Below are positions 10,543-22,058 of a DNA stretch of 64,000 nt, one piece after another. The DNA comes from Carettochelys insculpta (Eukaryota; Chordata; Testudines; Carettochelyidae). Both the position numbers and the translations under genes were made by a program. The notes under the pieces were generated by a model. The model saw only the letters and a list, made by a program, of their open reading frames with translations, was not told the origin of the DNA and did not search any database. The stretch is taken from assembly GCF_033958435.1 (NCBI RefSeq), contig NC_134167.1:1694001-1758000 (forward strand), written 5' to 3'. The stretch's first letter is position 1. The number at the start of each line of letters is the position of its first letter.

Positions 10543-11137
10543 TACGGTGACCATTCATCCTGTTTTGGCTGGGACAATCCCATATTTCAGGCATCAGGAA
10601 TGCATCTGACTTATTTTAACAAAAGCTCTAATTGTCCTGCATTCATGCTCCCGCTGAGCTGCCCTTCCCTCTCAGGAGGGCATCTAGTCCAGCCCCCTGC
10701 TTCAAACAGGATCAACCCGGACAAAATCATCCCAGGCAGGACTATGTCAAGTCAGGACTTAAAAGCCTCCAGGAATTGAAAGCCTACCATCTCTCTTGGT
10801 AACACATTCCAGTGGTTCGCCACCCTCCTGGTGAAATAGTTTTTCCTAATATCCAACCCACACATCTTTCTCTAACTTCAGATCATTGTTCCTTGTTCTC
10901 CCATCTGACACTACTACCAACAGCCTCGCCCCATCCTCTTTAGAGCCCTCTACTTGTAAATATATTTTACCCATTAGTTATAGTAATGTAATATGCCTTT
11001 TTAATCGGTACTCAGTAAACAATGTTATTTTGAACATTTTTACTGCACAGATCTGATTGATTTCCATTGAACTCGCTGAAGTCCTAGCAATTTTATCAGG
11101 TGTCCCATATTTGGCATAAGGAAACATGGCCACTCTA
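10543..11137. mobile_element. hAT-like non-autonomous DNA transposon carrying a CR1
   Basis: The left end TACGGTGACCAT (10543) and the reverse complement of the right end TAGAGTGGCCAT (ending 11137) form a degenerate 12-bp TIR. The flanking 8-mers cccattaa (10535-10542) and cccgttca (11138-11145) match 6 of 8, fitting a hAT-type 8-bp TSD. The subterminal 'tcctgttttggctgggac' and 'ggtgtcccatatttggcata' also occur in diverged form in the element at 11.65 kb. No transposase is present. A CR1 fragment lies inside at 10669-10950. Confidence 0.6.
10669..10950 (-). mobile_element. CR1 LINE 3' fragment nested in a hAT-like element
   Basis: Minus-strand CR1 ORF2 C-terminus and 3' UTR, with plus-strand wording ccagccccctgcttcaaaca, gtcaggacttaaaagcctcc and gtgaaatagtttttcctaat. 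Frameshifted, and of the same subfamily as 7710-8092. The terminal ATTCTATG-type end is missing on the left. Confidence 0.8.
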
Positions 11138-11647
11138 CCCGTTCATCCAAATAGCTTTGTGGATGAGGCAATCTTTGTTACCTGCTTAGGCTAAACAAGC
11201 ATTCAGTGAGCAGCTATAACTCCCTTTTGTTTCCTCAAGCTCCTGGGAAAAATCTGATTATTGAAATTAATTGTGTTTACCCCTTAGCGTGTAGCTTACT
11301 ACGTAGTGCACATTTTATTAGATAGCTGCAAAAAATTTGACACATGCTTGTCATAAATTCAAATTAATAACATCAGTAACAAAAGGTACCTTTCCTGGTT
11401 CTAAAAGTGCTATTTTCCCTAAAGGAAAACACTTTGTGGTCTGAGAGCATCTTTCACTCTAAAAATGACAGCACACAGGTGCAATGGATATAGAGATGCA
11501 TGAAGTTCTGCCATTAGCAAGCGTCTTCTTTCTAGACTACTAAGCCATTCCTTCATACTCCATTTTAAAGATCTAGTGGAAAAAGCATTGTTTCTAAACT
11601 TTATGGGCCTGATGTCTGGAGTGCTGGCCACTCTCCTATTCCATTGG

Positions 11648-12278
11648 TAGGGTGACCATCCATCCCGTTTCTGGCAGAATGGCCCCGTATTTCAGGCACC
11701 AAGAAGAAGTTCTGATTTATTTTCAAAATGGGGCTAATTACCCTGTATTTGCAGGGCTAATGGCTGCCGCCCAGTTCCTTCTATGCACTGGTGTGGCTGC
11801 TGCCCAGTGCACAGCTCCCCAGGGCTTGGGAGAGCTGGGACCTGGACCCACGTGGCCACACCTGGCTCCCCGGCACTTACAGGAGCTGGACCCTCACAGC
11901 TCCACCTGGATTCCCAGAGAGGAGGAGCTGGGAACCAGATCAGCAAGGCTGCCACCTACCTCCTGACTCCTCCAGGAGTGGGAAGCCAGGAGCCCACCCC
12001 CATGCGGTTGCTCCCTGGTTCCCAGCTCCCTGCATCTATGGGGAGCCAGGAGGAGCACCTGTGGCTGCTGCCTCCTTCCCGGCTCTCAGAGACTTGGGGA
12101 TGCTGGTTGGAGCACTGACAGCTGCTGCCTGCTCTCCGAGGTATGGGGAGCGCACACGCAGGGCTGCTGCCTGGTTCCCAGGTCCCTGTACCTTGGTGGA
12201 GCCGGGAGGAGCCATCCATCTTCCCGTCTCCCATAACTACCTGTCCTGTATTTGGGAAAGGGAGATATGGTCATCCTA
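11648..12278. mobile_element. hAT-like non-autonomous element with GC-rich internal repeats
   Basis: The TIR is TAGGGTGACCAT at 11648 against the reverse complement of atggtcatccta ending 12278. The flanking 8-mers tccattgg (11640-11647) and tgcattag (12279-12286) match 6 of 8. From about 11760 to 12230 the interior is a degenerate tandem array with a unit of roughly 60-75 bp built on 'gctgctgcctggttcccagc' and 'tatggggagccaggagga'. This array creates open frames of up to 210 codons in several frames at once, a composition artefact with no transposase motif. Confidence 0.6.
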
Positions 12279-12314
12279 TGCATTAGCTCCAACTGGATTT
12301 ATGGATTCAGAGCT

Positions 12315-12490
12315 TTTTAAGGCCATGGTGGATCATTACGATCCTCAGCCTGATGTCCTGTATGACACATGCCAGGAAATCTCGAGCAACAATTCCTGGA
12401 TCAAGCTTATACCTTTTGTTTGAGTGACAGTAGCTCTTCTAGAAAAGAGGTTTGGTCTTGATTTAAATACTTCACGGGTGGATACAGATG
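12315..12490 (-). mobile_element. Old CR1 3' fragment, minus strand
   Basis: Plus-strand order 'ggtggatcattacgatcctc', 'gatgtcctgtatgacacatg', 'aacaattcctggatcaagc', 'cttgatttaaatacttcacg' follows the complement of an ancient CR1 3' region. No frame survives. It lies just outside the right TIR of the preceding hAT-like element. Confidence 0.5.
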
Positions 12491-13130
12491 TTCAGAACTC
12501 ATGAAAAATCAGACCCTATGCCAACAACAACCACCACAACAAAAATGCCAGTTCCAATTCATGTGGCCTGTGATTAAGTCAGACAACCATATGACTCCCA
12601 CCTACTCCTAGCACCTCAGAGTTCTCACCAGCAGGGGCAACAAAAACAAGCAGGCTAAGGCCTGGCAAGGACTTCAGAACAGGAAGGCTGCTTGCATCTA
12701 CCCAGGTAGAGAGCAGCCATAACATGACATTTGTTACAATTTACACTTTTATGTTCTAACTCAATAAATAACATCAGCATTTGATTTTCAGCACACACAT
12801 CAAGACTTTGCTAGACAAGGATGTTCTCAAGCACAGGCTTAAAATCAATATACTCTTAAGAACAAATGGTTCTGAAAGTAGTAATATGAGGGCCTGAAAC
12901 AGACTGACAAGAGCAGGGCTGGTATTTCAGGAACACTCATACTTAAGTAGTACTAGGCACAAGTAAACACACTCCAGAGGGATAGTACCAGAACACCCTT
13001 ATACCAGCACATTTCCCCATAGATTAAAAAAACAGTGATCCATGCTGAGGACAGCATCAGGATAATAGTATAATGAAGGAGGATACCTTTATAAAACCAG
13101 CAGTTACAAGGTATTGGGAGGTATTGGTAT
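12491..13130. other. Unassigned sequence left of the PLE
   Basis: No gene or named repeat. The minus-strand frame at 13156-12953 begins with the inverted PLE copy at 13161-13131 and then runs into sequence I cannot place. It could be the inverted 5' portion of the PLE. Confidence 0.35.
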
Positions 13131-14385
13131 TGACTGTAAACAATGGATCTAGTCACGTGTGACGTATGAGATACATTTCCTGGACACTACAGTGCTAATC
13201 AAGGATGGCCTGATCAGTACCACACTGTACCGAAAACCTACTGATTGCTATACTTATCTACACCCTTCTAGTTTCCATCCTGCACACATGACTAGATCCA
13301 TTGTTTACAGTCAAGCTCTTAGGTACAATCGCATTTGCTCTGATCCAACTGACAGAGACCAAAAACTACGAGAACTTTACCAAATATTCATAAACCTGAA
13401 TTACCCACCAGGAGAAGTAAAAAAACAAATAGACAGGGCCAGACGAATACCCAGAGACCAGCTACTCCAAGATCGACCCAAAAAAGCCAAGAACAGAACA
13501 CCACTGGTCATCACCTACAGCCCCCAACTCAGACCACTGCAACGAATTATTAAAGACCTACAACCTATCCTTAATCAGGGTGCCACACTCCAGAAGGCCC
13601 TGGGTGACATGCCTGTTCTCTCCTACAGACAACCTCCCAACCTCATGAAGATCCTCACTAACAGCCACAGTCTATACCCCAGGAATACCAGGCCTGGAAC
13701 TTTTCCCTGCAACAAAGCCCGCTGCCAGCTTTGTCCACATATCTTCTCTGGAAATACCATCACTGGACCTAACCAGGTTACTCACAGAATCACGGGCACT
13801 TTCTCATGCTCCTCTACTAACATCATATATGCCATCATGTGCCCACAATGCCCAGATGCTCTGTATATTGGACAGACTTCTAACTCCCTTAGACAAAGGG
13901 TCAAAGGGCACAAAACAGACATCAAAACACTCCAAATCCACAAACCAGTTAGTCAACATTTTAATGGAATGGGGCATTCTGTCAATGACCTCAAGGTATG
14001 TGTGTAACTGAAAAGGAATTATCGCACCTTTTTGGAAAGAGAAACAGCCGAGCTGGCTTTTATATTCAAATTCGGCACATTAACACATGGTTTAAATTGT
14101 GATGGGAACTTTCTGAGTCACTATAGGGGCTTGTCTGCATACTTGGCTCAGTCTAATTCTTGACCTCCCCACACCCGTCCACTCTCTGATTTGCTCACCT
14201 TGATTATCTTTTTCTGATTTGTCCTCCTTGCTTACTGTTTTTGGTTCTCTGTGCCTTAAATATTGAGTCTATTCTGGTTTGGCTATGGTCTGAAAAAGTG
14301 GATCTGTCCCATGAAAGGCCACCTAATAAACCATTTTGCTAGTCTTTAAAGTGCTACTTGACTGCTTTTTGTTTTGATACCCTAC
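13131..14385 (+). mobile_element. Penelope-like retroelement, 5'-truncated
   Basis: The coding remnant (13162-14161) is followed by about 120 nt of pyrimidine-rich sequence. A decayed hammerhead-like module comes next at about 14290-14320 (CTGAAAA, GTGGATCTGTCCCAT, GAAA), then the tail ctagtctttaaagtgctact to about 14385. The 5' edge carries a 31-bp inverted repeat, 13131-13161 against 13283-13313, with one mismatch. PLEs carry hammerhead motifs in their terminal repeats, which fits. No TSD is visible and the left limit is uncertain. Confidence 0.8.
13162..14161 (+). pseudogene. PLE reverse transcriptase C-terminus plus GIY-YIG endonuclease (decayed)
   Basis: About 280 codons are open to 14007. 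N-terminal landmarks are FLDTTV and LYRKPTDCYTYLH, typical of the PLE reverse transcriptase C-terminal part. A linker follows with cysteines spaced CNKARCQLC, then the GIY-YIG core (IIYAIMCPQCPDALYIGQTS, then LRQRVKGH). After a frameshift near 14005 the family tail continues (LERETAELAFIFKF, GLNCDGNFLSHYRG) and stops at about 14161. The palm domain with the catalytic aspartates is missing, so the copy cannot be functional. The listed start is where homology begins, not an initiation codon. Confidence 0.85.
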
Positions 14386-15005
14386 AAGGAATGTGTCTCA
14401 TCCCAGCGTTAAATTTTAGGAGAGAGAAGGTGCCATATCTGGATCAAAAGAAACACACAATGCGGGTGTCCTACATAATTCGAGAAGGATACAATGGGCC
14501 ACATTCCTCCCCAAGTGAGCCATGATTCTGGTCAATGGAGTTACCCTGGAGCACAATATTTGTAGAATATATGACATATTTCTGAAAGCGTTGGGCCTGA
14601 TTCCTCTCTCATTTTCAGTGTGGTAAACCCAGAGTCACGCCACTGAAATTGACACAGCCAGGGCCACTGACACAGGGATGCAAAACAGGCAGTAGCTCTG
14701 GGGCCTGGCCATTTAAAAGGGATACTGTGGCTGGAGCCTCAGGTCCTTTAAATTACTACCAGAGCCACACACGGCATGGTCCATTAGCGCTGAGAGCAGC
14801 TGGGGAGGCATGGTGCAGTTTGGGTGGTGCCAGAGTTGGTGCGGGAGGCACAGAACAGTCAGGATGGTGCTGAGGGCTGGCTGCCCTTAGTCTGACCTCC
14901 TCTCCCTGAGACCCTGCCCCTTCTGGGGGGCCACAGCCAAGCCCCCATACATTGCCCTGGGGCTGGTGAAGTCTACACCCAGCCGTAGGTACAGTAATGC
15001 CGGTG
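14386..15005. other. No recognised feature
   Basis: Slightly GC-rich towards 14.7-14.95 kb, with short frames on both strands lacking domains. Confidence 0.4.
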
Positions 15006-15721
15006 TGAGTCAATAATAGAATCATAGAACAATAGAGCTGGAAGAGACCTAAAAAAGCCATCAAGTCCAGCCCCCTGCTCCAAGCAGGACCAAACCCATC
15101 AGATCAGCCCCGCCAGGGCTTTGTCGAAGCGAGACTTAAACACCTGCAGGGATGGAGACTCCACTACTTCCCCGAGTAGACCATTCCAATGCTTCACCAC
15201 CCTCCTAGTGAAAAAGTTTTTCCTGATGTTCAACGCCGACCTTTCCAACCACAACTTGAGACCATGGTTCCATGTTCTGCCATCTGTGACCACTGTGAAC
15301 AGCCTCTCTCCAGCCTCTTTGCAGCCTCCCTTCAGTAAGTTGAAGGCTGTTATCAAGTCCCCCCTCAGTCTTCTCTTCTGCAGACTAAACAGTCCCAATT
15401 CCCTCAACCTTTCTTCATAAGTCATATGCTCCAGCCCCCTAATTATTTTGGTCGCCCTCCGCTGGACCATCTCCAGCGTATCTACATCCTTCCTATAAAT
15501 GGGGGCCCAGAACTGGACACACTACTCCAGATGCGACCTCACCAAAGCCGTATAAAGAGGAATAATCAGAATAATAATAAAATTGGAAGACTGGGCTGCA
15601 AGAAATCTGATGAGGTTCAGTAAGAGCAAGTGCAGAGTCCTGCACTTAGGCCGGAAGAATCCCAAGCATTGTTACAGGCTGGGGTCCAACTGGCTCGGTA
15701 GTAGTTGTAGTTTTGAGTCAA
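15006..15721 (-). mobile_element. CR1 LINE with inverted 5' segment
   Basis: 15014-15555 is a minus-strand CR1 3' end: terminus agaatcatag, 3' UTR, and ORF2 C-terminus. Immediately to the right, about 15575-15705 reads CR1 reverse-transcriptase codons on the plus strand (FSKSKCRVLHLGRKN, YRLGSNWLGSS), a region that normally lies roughly 70-100 codons upstream. The direct repeat tgagtcaa at 15006-15013 and 15714-15721 encloses both pieces. A 3' part plus an inverted, non-contiguous upstream part inside one TSD is the signature of twin priming. Confidence 0.8.
15099..15470 (-). pseudogene. CR1 ORF2 C-terminal fragment
   Basis: A 123-codon open frame with the landmarks [33 protein letters not shown] and [11 protein letters not shown], followed by a stop close to the position usual for CR1 ORF2. 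It is unusually free of lesions for its length and represents a subfamily different from the copies at 24 and 50 kb. Confidence 0.85.
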
Positions 15722-18524
15722 GACCTAAGCCTTTTAAATTTCTGAAGACAAAGCCCCATTTTTACTTCCAAAGCTCTTTTCAGCAATACAAAGAAAGCAT
15801 GTAGGACTCCCAAATGAGTCAGACAATTATTGCTATGTATAGCGCAGTGCATACTATCTTTCTTTTACTGGTGTCCCAACAAATGATCTAAAAACTTACA
15901 CATTTAGGTCATCGATTCCTACATATAACCAGAGTACTACAATGGAAACAAATGTCTTCTTAGATCTCAAATTTACATAATACCATGAATCCTAAAGAAG
16001 TCTTAATCTTTACAAACTCGATAATGACATAGATACATCTAAACTAACTAGAGGGAGAACACAAAGCTCATTTTTTCCATCAGTGAAACAGCTATCATCC
16101 TGAGTGAAATTAAACTGATTATGAACATGAAGGAAACAAGGCGACTCAGCATCCATTTGTAACTAACAGAGATTTCAGGTAGGCAGAGCAGAATCCAACT
16201 GCCCAGATGAGAATTTCATGAGAGTTTCCCAATACTCTGTACTGGTGGTGTATGTGAAATAGTCATTTTCAAATAGTACTTTCTCCCAAATCTGTAATTA
16301 TGTCACAAAGGCCACTGGCTTGTTTCTTGGCTGTGAAACAACTGAGCAGTTAGTTCCTGAATTTTATTCACTGCCAAAATGAATTGTACGCAGACTGGTA
16401 GTGTCTTCTTCCAGCCCCTGGGAACCTCCACAAAGGCTCGCTTTGTGGGGAGCAAGGGATTTGAGAATCATTATATTGCTGGCTGGTCAAGATTTGCGTT
16501 AATACAAGAAACTCAGAGTACAGTTTGGCATTTTCAAATTCTTAGGAAAAATATATAAAGAGCAATACACCTTGACATATCCCTTTTATTAACTATACTA
16601 TTTTAAGCCAGTCAGGAAAACAGCAGGCGTTTAATAAAGAACACATTTGTAGAAACAATTACAATGCAGTTAAACAGCAGACTGTTCCTTCTGACAGCCA
16701 GCAGGGAAATGTTGTTCAGCTGAACCCCAATAAAGCAGTACAGAATTTTAAAGTGAAAAATAAATGTCACTGAAGGTGAGTCTTGAGCTTATCTGCTTTG
16801 AAAAAAGCAAGAGTTCCTGAAGAATCTCCTGCCTAGCCCTTTACTCAGGTACTTACAAGGTCATTGAAAGATCTAAGCATCTTAAAATCATAAATTGATT
16901 TTATCCTTGCAGCAGCCCCATCAGGTCGGGAGGTGGGATGCCCAGTTTACAGATAGGGAAGTGGGGATGAGGTGTATGTCCTCTCAGCAAAACCTTATCT
17001 GCATTCCTGTGTCCTTGCTGTTTCTGTGCCCACTCCTGTGGATCAGCAGACCTTTGGCTCTTTGTTCTGAGATGCTCTAGGATACTTTCTCAGTCAGTTT
17101 TGGTAAAACTTGTCCATCATTCAGGATGAACTGTGGGAAGGCATTTGAGGATTATGCAGCATTTGAGTGCATGCATGCAAAATGGGAAGGCTCCAGCCAG
17201 AATCAGAACAAAGTAAGGATTCTAACCCATCCCCTCCCAGCCACATTAGATAGCCTGGGGCTTAAGCAACTCCAAATCCAGGTCACCATTTTTTCTGTAA
17301 TGATGATGCTTACCCAGGTCAGACCCTGGACTAACTTGGCAGTGAGTAGGACCTATATCCAGGTCACTTGGTAACAGTGTTGTGGAATCCCAAGTCTTTA
17401 TTAGAAAGAGTTGTATTTGACAACACACTTCACAATACTAGCTGGATTACAAATGGAGAATCTGCCTTCACTAGAAGGTTTGAGTCAAACGTTCGCTTTT
17501 TTTGTCTTGAAACATCTGCATTTCTTGCATTCAGAACAAAATAATGGGGAAGTAAGGATGAGCAAGTGGGTAAGGCACAGGACTGCAGAATCAGATTCAA
17601 CCTTTGACTCCATATTTGACTTACTCAGTGACCTGGACCAAGTCAACCCATGCTGTGGTTCAGCTCCAAGAACACTCCTCAAAAACTAGAAGTTGCCAGG
17701 GCTGCAATGGCTGTTGTATATCCTTACTACATAAAAGAGCCATCTCGGCTGTGATAGCTCACCTTCTTCCCCTGTGCCTGTGCACATTGGTAACTGTTCA
17801 ATATGATTATTATGACTTATAAGAAATGCATTTCACACAGTAGTACACTGGTTTTGATTCAAAATAACTTACTGGCACTGCATTTCCCTGCTGCAATATT
17901 AGCCCATTGCAGTAATAAAGTTGTCTTACAGGGTGTGTGATGGACCACTTTGCATTGTTGTAACTGCCTTTTTGTATTAGAACTGTTCGCAACTTTATGT
18001 CACCCTCATAACTGTGATCAAGTGCCATAATAAAGTTGTATGCCAGCTCTTTTCACTCTGCCTTCACCCTCATGCATTTACCTTGCTCTTCGTAGCAACT
18101 TTACTCCAGTCTTCGTCTATTAGTTCTCTGCTTCTTTCAGCATTTCATTTTTTATAACTGAATAGACTTGTCCCTTTCTGGTACAAACAATGAAGCTGGA
18201 GACAAACATGGAAAGGTGCACCTGCTATGGCTCTGCCTGAATTGTTCCTATAAATTGTTAATCTGGAACTGGATTTCACACAGGAAAGATTACAGCACAG
18301 GCTCCAATTTGGCAAAGCACTTAAGCCTGTTTGACTAATTTTAATAGCTCTGTAGTGGTGTGGCTGCAGTAGAATCCCACTATGAGCCTCCCAGAGGAAG
18401 GGGGGAAGTCTCTCCAATGGCCACAGAGGCAAGTTGTGACTCCCCAGCTAATTGTTCCTTCAGTCTTATCCACTTGAGGGCAGGGGCTCTGCACACCCAA
18501 AATGAATTGCTCTGGATCTTTAAT
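15722..18524. other. Mostly unassigned; one possible MIR-like piece
   Basis: About 17540-17650 has 'gtgggtaaggcacaggactg', 'cagattcaacctttgactcc' and 'gtgacctggaccaagtcaac', resembling the tRNA-related side of a MIR-type SINE. It is heavily mutated. About 16860-16960 has 'cccagtttacagatagggaa', also MIR-like. No other repeat or gene is recognised. Confidence 0.35.
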
Positions 18525-18528
18525 GTTC

Positions 18529-18860
18529 TACAGTAAACTCCTTCCTAGCTGGCATTATATTATCCAGAACTCTCAAACAACTGGCATTTTAGACATAAGT
18601 ACATTTTAGTTACGTTTCCTCTAAGTACAGGATGGTGAAAGTAAATACACATAAATACAGCAAATACAGTACAAGTCTACACTGTACAATACTGTTGTTG
18701 TTGGTAAATAAAGTACTGTACTCTGAATACATTTGTTTGTTTCTTAATATCTACTCTTGTTTTTCTTTAGTGTTATGCATTGCTAGGTAAACCTTTCTAT
18801 TATCCAGAAAATTTGAATATCCAACAATCTCCTGGTCCTGGGGCTGCCAGATGTGAAAGC
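18529..18860. mobile_element. Possible Tigger/pogo-like MITE
   Basis: Begins TACAGTAAACTCC and contains 'attatattatccagaactct' near the left end, with 'tattatccagaaaatttg' and 'ctggtcctggggctgcca' near the right. That is similar subterminal wording at both ends, separated by AT-rich filler with repeated 'agtacag' and 'taaatac'. The right terminus is not clean. Called on general resemblance only. Confidence 0.3.
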
Positions 18861-21800
18861 ATTTACTGCACTACAAAGTGCAAATATAATTCAACTCAGT
18901 ATGGGGAGTGCGGGGGTGAGGGGACTGGGTGAGGAATTCCTGCTTCTTTTCTTCAGGTTGGTTCCCAAGCAGCCTCTGACTCTCACTTTGCTCACTCATT
19001 AAGGCCTAGCTGTTCTACATAGATGGCCTGACTCCACAACTCTGCAAGCAAAGCTCCTGCCTCTTTCCTGGACTGACAGCCCTCCAGGTCCAGCTTTGGC
19101 TGCAGGTATAGCATAGCAGGGCTAGCTGGGATCAAAGGCTCTCCTTAACACACACTGCTGGTGCAAGGGCTCTGTCCATCCCAGCCATTTCAACACTTGC
19201 TTACATGCCTTGCCTAAGTGGGAACTACTGGCGGCTTAGCATTTTTTATTCTAAATTTTCTATGAATAGATTGCTGGACATCACAGATTACAATAATCTG
19301 GTCGGCGAAAAACTGTTCAGAGAGCAGATCTTTCTCAAAAGGCCGATTTAAATTTGCCACGCGTAAGACTCAGATAGTGCGCTCAACATACTGCAGCTCA
19401 GGCTCTAAAACAACACACCAAATGGTTTCAAAGCCACTGGGTGGCTCAGAATTGATTCCACACCAAATATTCGATTAAACACTCTTGATGAAGTAATGAG
19501 CCAGATTCTCTGTGGGTGCAAATGGGCATAGCTGCACTGAAGGAACAGCTTTCACCACCTGAGATTCTGACCAAGTATCCAGGACTTGGATACTTCTCAA
19601 ATTAGCCCCAAAGACCACTCACCATGGCCTATGGCAGGGACTTGTCTGCCCCCAACAGTAGGTGCTACCAGGATTGGCTTATGGTACATATGCAACTAGA
19701 GATGTTTCAAACATGTTAAACATTTTGAAATTTCAAGAAAAACAGGACTCAATATTGTTAACGGTCAAAACGTGTAATCTGGTTGTTTCCCAAGAACAGA
19801 GTTAACGGGGAAATACTGAAATGGTTTATTGCTTATTTCCCAAAGTGCTGCACTTGTAACCCATGGAGTTCAGAGCTTTGGGACTGGTAAAGCTCACTGA
19901 ACCCACACAAGTTACAAATTGTCAGGCTTTGCTCTGAATAGTCCCACTGATGGCAGCTGGCTGGCTCATGCACTTAAAGTGAAGTGAAAATATTAGGGTA
20001 TGTCCACATTGCAGAAAAGAAAAACCTGGCAGCAGCTGATATCAACAGGCTGGTTTTAGCCAGGCAGGGTAAGCTGAAGCCTCTTGATTCAGGCTCTGGG
20101 GCTCATTGTTGTGTGTCTTCTGTTTGTTTTTCTTGTATAGTCAGTATGTGAAGGGTTTACAGAACCAGGGATTTTACTGGAGCTGTCTTGTCTCTTGTGA
20201 CAGGGGAAGAGAGATCGTCTGGAGTGTGGCACATCCGCTGTTTACACAAGTAATGCATTCTCAGAATGAACGTCCTGTCTGGTGTCAGAGGCTGATTGTG
20301 CACCAGATCCACAGCTGCTGCTCGTTGGTGTAGGTCCTTTGACTTGAATGGTGTTGCAGGGATGGACGCCAAATGACAATCAGGCCCTAGATGTTAGTTA
20401 TAGGAATGTGTGGCTATACAACTTCCCGTTTGCATGCTTTTCTCTCACCAGATGATGATGCGTCCCTCTCTAATGAGGATGCATTCATTTCCATGCTGGT
20501 GGGCAACAAAAGTGCCTGTAGGAGCTAGTCATATCAGTCTCCAACCATTCTTCCTGTGCAGTTTGGCTGGCATATAACAATCATAAATCATCCCTGTAAC
20601 CTTTAGCTCTACACGTTAGCTCTGCAGGTTTCATTCATTTGTATCCTTATTGTGACCTCTTTTTCTCTGATCCATTTTTCCCTGCATGCTGTCTCCCTAG
20701 GTATTGAAAATGCCTCTACTAAAATATTAGCCCTTTGTTGTTCTCAGCTGCAATGTCTCTCCATTGTTTTTTTCCCCCTCTGGGTTGATTTTTCCCCCCT
20801 TCCTCTTATACGCTACCTGTGAGACTATTCAGAAGCTGTATGTATTATACGCACTCCATTGATCCCGAGTCCAACGAGAGGCTCTCAGCACTCATCATCA
20901 AGGAATATTACCATATATAGAACAACAGAGCAGCTATCATTAAAAGGGTTTATTGCAATTTCAATTGTAACACCTTAGTGTGTCAGGGCTTTCCAATTAG
21001 GGATAGATGAAACTCAGCATGTCTGTTCACCTGGATTTGTACAAATTTGTCCTTTGCTTTCAAATCCGCATTGATTCTGACTCATCTCCCAATTCTACTT
21101 TACAGTTAGCTTAGAGTTTCAAGTCTTAATAAATGAAGAAGAATACAAACACAATTAAATGTATTGATTTGTACCAGAACAACCGAAAACCACAAACGTC
21201 TACATTCTTTTCTATTAGAGAGGGGTTAAAGCCAGACATGGTTCAAACAACAGTGAGAAGCATGATATACAGAATAAAACACTACAAAGAAAGGCCAACA
21301 CCCAATATGTCAACCCTACAAAACCTTGGAAGAGTTCAAAATCCAAAATTTGAACTTAATGTTACATCTTTTTCATGGAAGTAACCAAATGCCAGCTCTG
21401 ACCACTTCCAGAACTTAAAAATGTGTGTGAGCATTTGTGGAAAGCAAATTTGAATGACAAAGGCAACAAATATAGCTGAAAAACACAAGCAGGGTACATA
21501 AGAGTGTATTACCAATCAGGAACTAGAGACAATGCCACGTCCCTAATGACAGCCAACCAACACAGTTTGTACTCCATATCATTAAGAAAATGTTTGCAAT
21601 CTATTCGTACAGTTAATATCTTGGATTAAATGAGAATAACGAATAAATTATTTGAAATCATGATCCACTCACATGAGAAGAAAAGGCTATGCTCACCTAA
21701 AATATTTGGAGATAATTAATCATTAAGCTCTGCTTAATACTCCATAAAAAAGCAACTTTTATTGCTAATCAGGTGAGATAAAACAGATCAGAGTTCAGGA

Positions 21801-22058
21801 AAGCACTTAAATTTAAATAATGGAGCTTATGTGCATGCCCGAAGTCGAACAGATGCTTATAGGAGTAAACTGAAGCCAAATAAATCAAAGGAAAGAACCT
21901 CATTGTCCTAAATGGGAGATGGGTCACACACAAAGCTTTGCTGAAGTGGCCTGGACTTAAGCATATCTTTAACAACTTTTCTGAATCAGACCTTTTCGTC
22001 TAGTCGTCGGTGCATTTCAAGTAGTACAATCACTAGATCTTCCAGTTATGATATGGAT
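18861..22058. other. Mostly unassigned sequence
   Basis: No gene recognised. About 19997-20102 (gggtatgtccacattgcag and following) resembles the left half of a sauropsid TIR element whose right end would read ctgcaatgtggacataccc, but no such right end is visible nearby. The remainder has short frames only. Confidence 0.35.

Noticed and set aside
11791..12423. 210-codon plus-strand open frame as a gene
   Set aside because: Parallel open frames exist in other phases and on the other strand; it is a GC-rich tandem array inside a TIR element and runs past the element's end.
13162..14161. A host or homing GIY-YIG endonuclease
   Set aside because: The nuclease core follows PLE reverse-transcriptase C-terminal sequence and precedes a PLE-type tail, and the same arrangement recurs at 41 kb.
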